From UBA668 sp046086305 (GTDB lineage Bacteria; Actinomycetota; Acidimicrobiia; Acidimicrobiales; Ilumatobacteraceae): a stretch of 7,606 bases of DNA. How positions within the stretch are numbered: position 1 is the first letter of the stretch; the number at the start of each line of letters is the position of its first letter. The translations under genes and the position numbers were made by a program. Below are positions 5,995-7,606 of this stretch, one piece after another. The stretch lies in the NCBI GenBank assembly GCA_046086305.1, contig JBJSXI010000005.1, positions 1-7,606 of the forward strand, given 5' to 3'. A model generated the notes under the pieces. The model ran no database searches. It was given only the letters and a program-made list of their open reading frames with translations, and was not told the origin of the DNA.

Positions 5995-7140
5995 TCACCG
6001 GGTGGCGCTGCGTCGGCGGAGGGTCCCGAGCAGCGCCGTCCCGGCGACGAGCGTGGCCACCGCCGCCTGGGCGATCCCCCCGTCGAGGGGACCACCCGTC
6101 ACCGGCACGGCGACAGGGCCGCCATCGGACGCAGTGGGAACCGGTGGATCGGTCAGCGTGGTGGTGTCGGTCCCGCCCTCGTCGAGATCGTCATCGCGAT
6201 CGTCGTCGAGATCGTCGGGCGGCCCGATGTCGACCGATGCACGCATCACCGCCGCCGGTCCGGCGACGGCGAGGAGTTGGGCCCCGTCGACGCTCGTCCG
6301 CGCCGGCACACCACGGAGCCCGATCACCTCACCTGGCGCCTCGGCGGTCGCAACGACGGTGCCCGCGGCGCCATCCCCGAGATCGAGGGTGGCCGTACCA
6401 TCCTCACCCGTCGCCGCGACGAGCGGCTCGTCGGTGCCGCTCACGAGTACCTCGACGCGGTGACCGGCCACCGGCACCGTGCCCGCCGACACCTCGACCA
6501 CCACGTGTCGACCATCTGCCGCCGTCGACGCAACGACCGTCCAGTCACCCGCATAGGTCTGCGCCTCGGTGTGCAGTGCGATCGCCATCGTCTGGAGATC
6601 GACCCGCCCGGTCGATGCAGCGATCGTCTCGAGCGACGGCACGAGTGGCGTCGTCGCGGTCGCCGAGCGGTGCGCACCGGCCGGATCGAGCGCGTAGTGG
6701 TGGAACACCATCCACAGTGCGGCGGCAACGAGATCGTCGGTCGTCTGCCCGTAGCGCCACATGAGGTATGCGGCGCGCCGTCCACCCGGATCGTTCGGCA
6801 GCGGGAGCACCTCACTCGCCGCCGGAGCGTCGGCGAGTGGGTGGTCGCCGCGATGATCGACACACCAGCCGAGGCGGAGATCGCCGTGCGCGTCGGTGAC
6901 CAACCACTGCCCCGCCCACACCGGGCTCGTGGACGCAGTAGGCCCGTCGTGGTGGAAGTCGAGCACGAGACCCGCGCATCGCATGTCACCCTCGACGTCG
7001 CGACTGCCGTCGAGAGGCGTGTACTCGACACAGTGCGCCGGCGGTGACGCCGACTCGGCGGTGTGTCGCCACACGAGTGAACTTCCGATGATGGTGCCCG
7101 CCACGGCGAACACGACGGCGATGAGGCTGCGTCCGGTCAT
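5995..7140 (-). CDS. Cell-wall-anchored surface protein with thioester-domain-like region and VPVTG sorting signal
   Basis: A 381-aa exported protein. Residues 5-24 form a signal or anchor segment. A cysteine-containing region follows (C37, C55, C93), with WCVDH (92-96) and AYLMWRYGQTTDDLVAAALW (124-143). This resembles the YCxD plus AAxxAxW layout of Gram-positive thioester (TQxA/TED) adhesin domains. The glutamine that would bond to the cysteine appears to be replaced by A139. Residues about 198-278 look like an Ig-like or prealbumin-like beta sandwich (GTVPVAGHRVEV, GEDGTATLDL). An Asp-rich stretch (309-321) and a Thr/Pro linker lead to VPVTG (345-349), a hydrophobic helix (354-374) and RRR (375-377). 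That is a complete sortase sorting signal with Val in place of Leu. No sortase gene is in the window. An in-frame ATG at 7161 and GTG at 7155 are alternative starts; 7140 keeps a compact signal segment and leaves an inverted repeat upstream. The role is adhesion or surface display by inference. Confidence 0.75.
   Translation of the reverse strand: MTGRSLIAVVFAVAGTIIGSSLVWRHTAESASPPAHCVEYTPLDGSRDVEGDMRCAGLVLDFHHDGPTASTSPVWAGQWLVTDAHGDLRLGWCVDHRGDHPLADAPAASEVLPLPNDPGGRRAAYLMWRYGQTTDDLVAAALWMVFHHYALDPAGAHRSATATTPLVPSLETIAASTGRVDLQTMAIALHTEAQTYAGDWTVVASTAADGRHVVVEVSAGTVPVAGHRVEVLVSGTDEPLVAATGEDGTATLDLGDGAAGTVVATAEAPGEVIGLRGVPARTSVDGAQLLAVAGPAAVMRASVDIGPPDDLDDDRDDDLDEGGTDTTTLTDPPVPTASDGGPVAVPVTGGPLDGGIAQAAVATLVAGTALLGTLRRRSATR
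6181..6216 (+). repeat. 24-bp-period repeat encoding the acidic linker
   Basis: GTCGAGATCGTC occurs at 6181 and again at 6205, exactly 24 bases apart. On the minus strand it encodes the Asp-rich DDLDDDRD-DDLDE stretch between the Ig-like region and the sorting signal. The period is a multiple of three, so length variation here would keep the frame. Confidence 0.55.
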
Positions 7141-7155
7141 GTCCCGAGTGACCAC

Positions 7156-7175
7156 GCCCATCGGGGCGGATGGGC
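7156..7175. promoter_or_regulatory. Inverted repeat in the divergent intergenic region
   Basis: GCCCATC and GATGGGC are perfect 7-bp arms around a 6-base spacer. They lie between the surface-protein start (7140) and the ychF start (7219). It could be an operator for one or both genes or an mRNA hairpin before the surface-protein gene. It covers the alternative ATG at 7161, which mildly favours the downstream start. Confidence 0.35.
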
Positions 7176-7201
7176 AACCGGGAGCCGCGGCCCGACGGCG
7201 G

Positions 7202-7207
7202 TAGCCT
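7202..7207 (+). promoter_or_regulatory. Candidate -10 box of ychF
   Basis: TAGCCT lies 11 bases before the ychF ATG. The intervening TCGCCCTCCCC is the opposite of a Shine-Dalgarno, so a leaderless or nearly leaderless mRNA is likely. Confidence 0.4.
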
Positions 7208-7218
7208 TCGCCCTCCCC

Positions 7219-7606
7219 ATGGAACGATTCGGACTCGTCGGCCTCCCGAACGCGGGCAAGAGCTCGCTCTACAACGCGCTCACCGGCGGTGGTGCCCTCG
7301 CAGCGCCCTACGCGTTCGCGACGAAGGACCCCAACGTCGGCGTCGCGAAGGTCCCCGACGAACGCCTCGACCGACTCGCCGCGATGTCCAAGTCGCGCAA
7401 TGTCGTCCACGCAGCGGTGCAGGTGGTCGACATCGGCGGTCTGGTCGAGGGCGCCTCGAAGGGTGAGGGCCTCGGCAACAAGTTCCTCGCCAACATCCGC
7501 GAGGTCGACGCGATCGTGTTCGTCCTGCGCGCCTTCGTCGACGACGATGTGCCCGGTCCGAGTGATCCGATCGAGCACCTGCGCGTCGTCGAGATCGAAC
7601 TCGCCC
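7219..7606 (+). CDS. ychF: Redox-regulated ATPase YchF (OLA1 family), N-terminal part
   Basis: The first 129 codons are present and the gene continues past the window end. The protein starts MERFGLVGLPNAGKSS, with the P-loop at 8-16, then DPNVGV (39-44). VDIGGLVEGASKGEGLGNKFL (about 74-94) corresponds to the G3 and following YchF signature (DIAGLVKGASKGEGLGNxFL in other bacteria). VDAIVFVLRAF comes next, at about 100-110. YchF binds and hydrolyses ATP rather than GTP and associates with ribosomes, with a role in translation and stress responses. The G4 region and the C-terminal TGS domain are outside the window. The ATG at 7219 aligns with the start of known homologues. It is divergent from the surface-protein gene with a 78-bp gap and appears to have its own promoter. 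Confidence 0.97.
   Translation, partial: MERFGLVGLPNAGKSSLYNALTGGGALAAPYAFATKDPNVGVAKVPDERLDRLAAMSKSRNVVHAAVQVVDIGGLVEGASKGEGLGNKFLANIREVDAIVFVLRAFVDDDVPGPSDPIEHLRVVEIELA

Noticed and set aside
5995..7578. Extending the surface protein to the farthest upstream start
   Set aside because: The extension would run antisense through ychF and place the signal segment internally; starts at 7140 or 7161 fit an exported protein.

Overview
The window is visibly GC-rich with strong G/C preference at third codon positions. It looks like chromosomal DNA from a high-GC actinobacterium. The best lineage evidence is a 28-codon gene for an ANHGKRPN-type basic protein (ribosomal bL37, known from mycobacterial 70S structures). 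Several start codons sit just downstream of a TANNNT box with no Shine-Dalgarno sequence, which is the actinobacterial leaderless pattern. The gene mix would fit Acidimicrobiia, but that is an inference. I see no tRNA, rRNA, CRISPR array, insertion sequence or prophage gene.

Layout. Bases 1-73 hold nothing I can assign firmly. On the minus strand, a conserved 130-aa protein of unknown function (1660-1268) precedes an enolase-superfamily enzyme close to cis-3-hydroxy-L-proline dehydratases (1189-74). Across a 145-bp divergent gap, the plus strand carries a stand-alone PD-(D/E)XK nuclease with a Cas4/AddB-like four-cysteine iron-sulfur signature (1806-2813). An L,D-transpeptidase with a peptidoglycan-binding domain follows (2854-3822). 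It converges, with a 13-bp gap, on a minus-strand prolyl oligopeptidase (5872-3836). That peptidase overlaps the bL37 gene (5951-5865), and upstream of both lies a surface protein with a C-terminal VPVTG sorting signal (7140-5995). Divergent from it, the OLA1/YchF ATPase gene starts at 7219 and runs off the window.

Functionally these are mostly independent housekeeping and envelope genes. Two act at the cell wall (the L,D-transpeptidase and the sortase-type surface protein), and two relate to translation (bL37 and YchF). I do not see a clear new multigene system. The items most worth a second look are the tiny bL37 gene overlapping a peptidase gene, the surface protein whose thioester-like fold seems to lack the bond-forming glutamine, the paired nuclease and unknown gene, and the recurring leaderless promoters.
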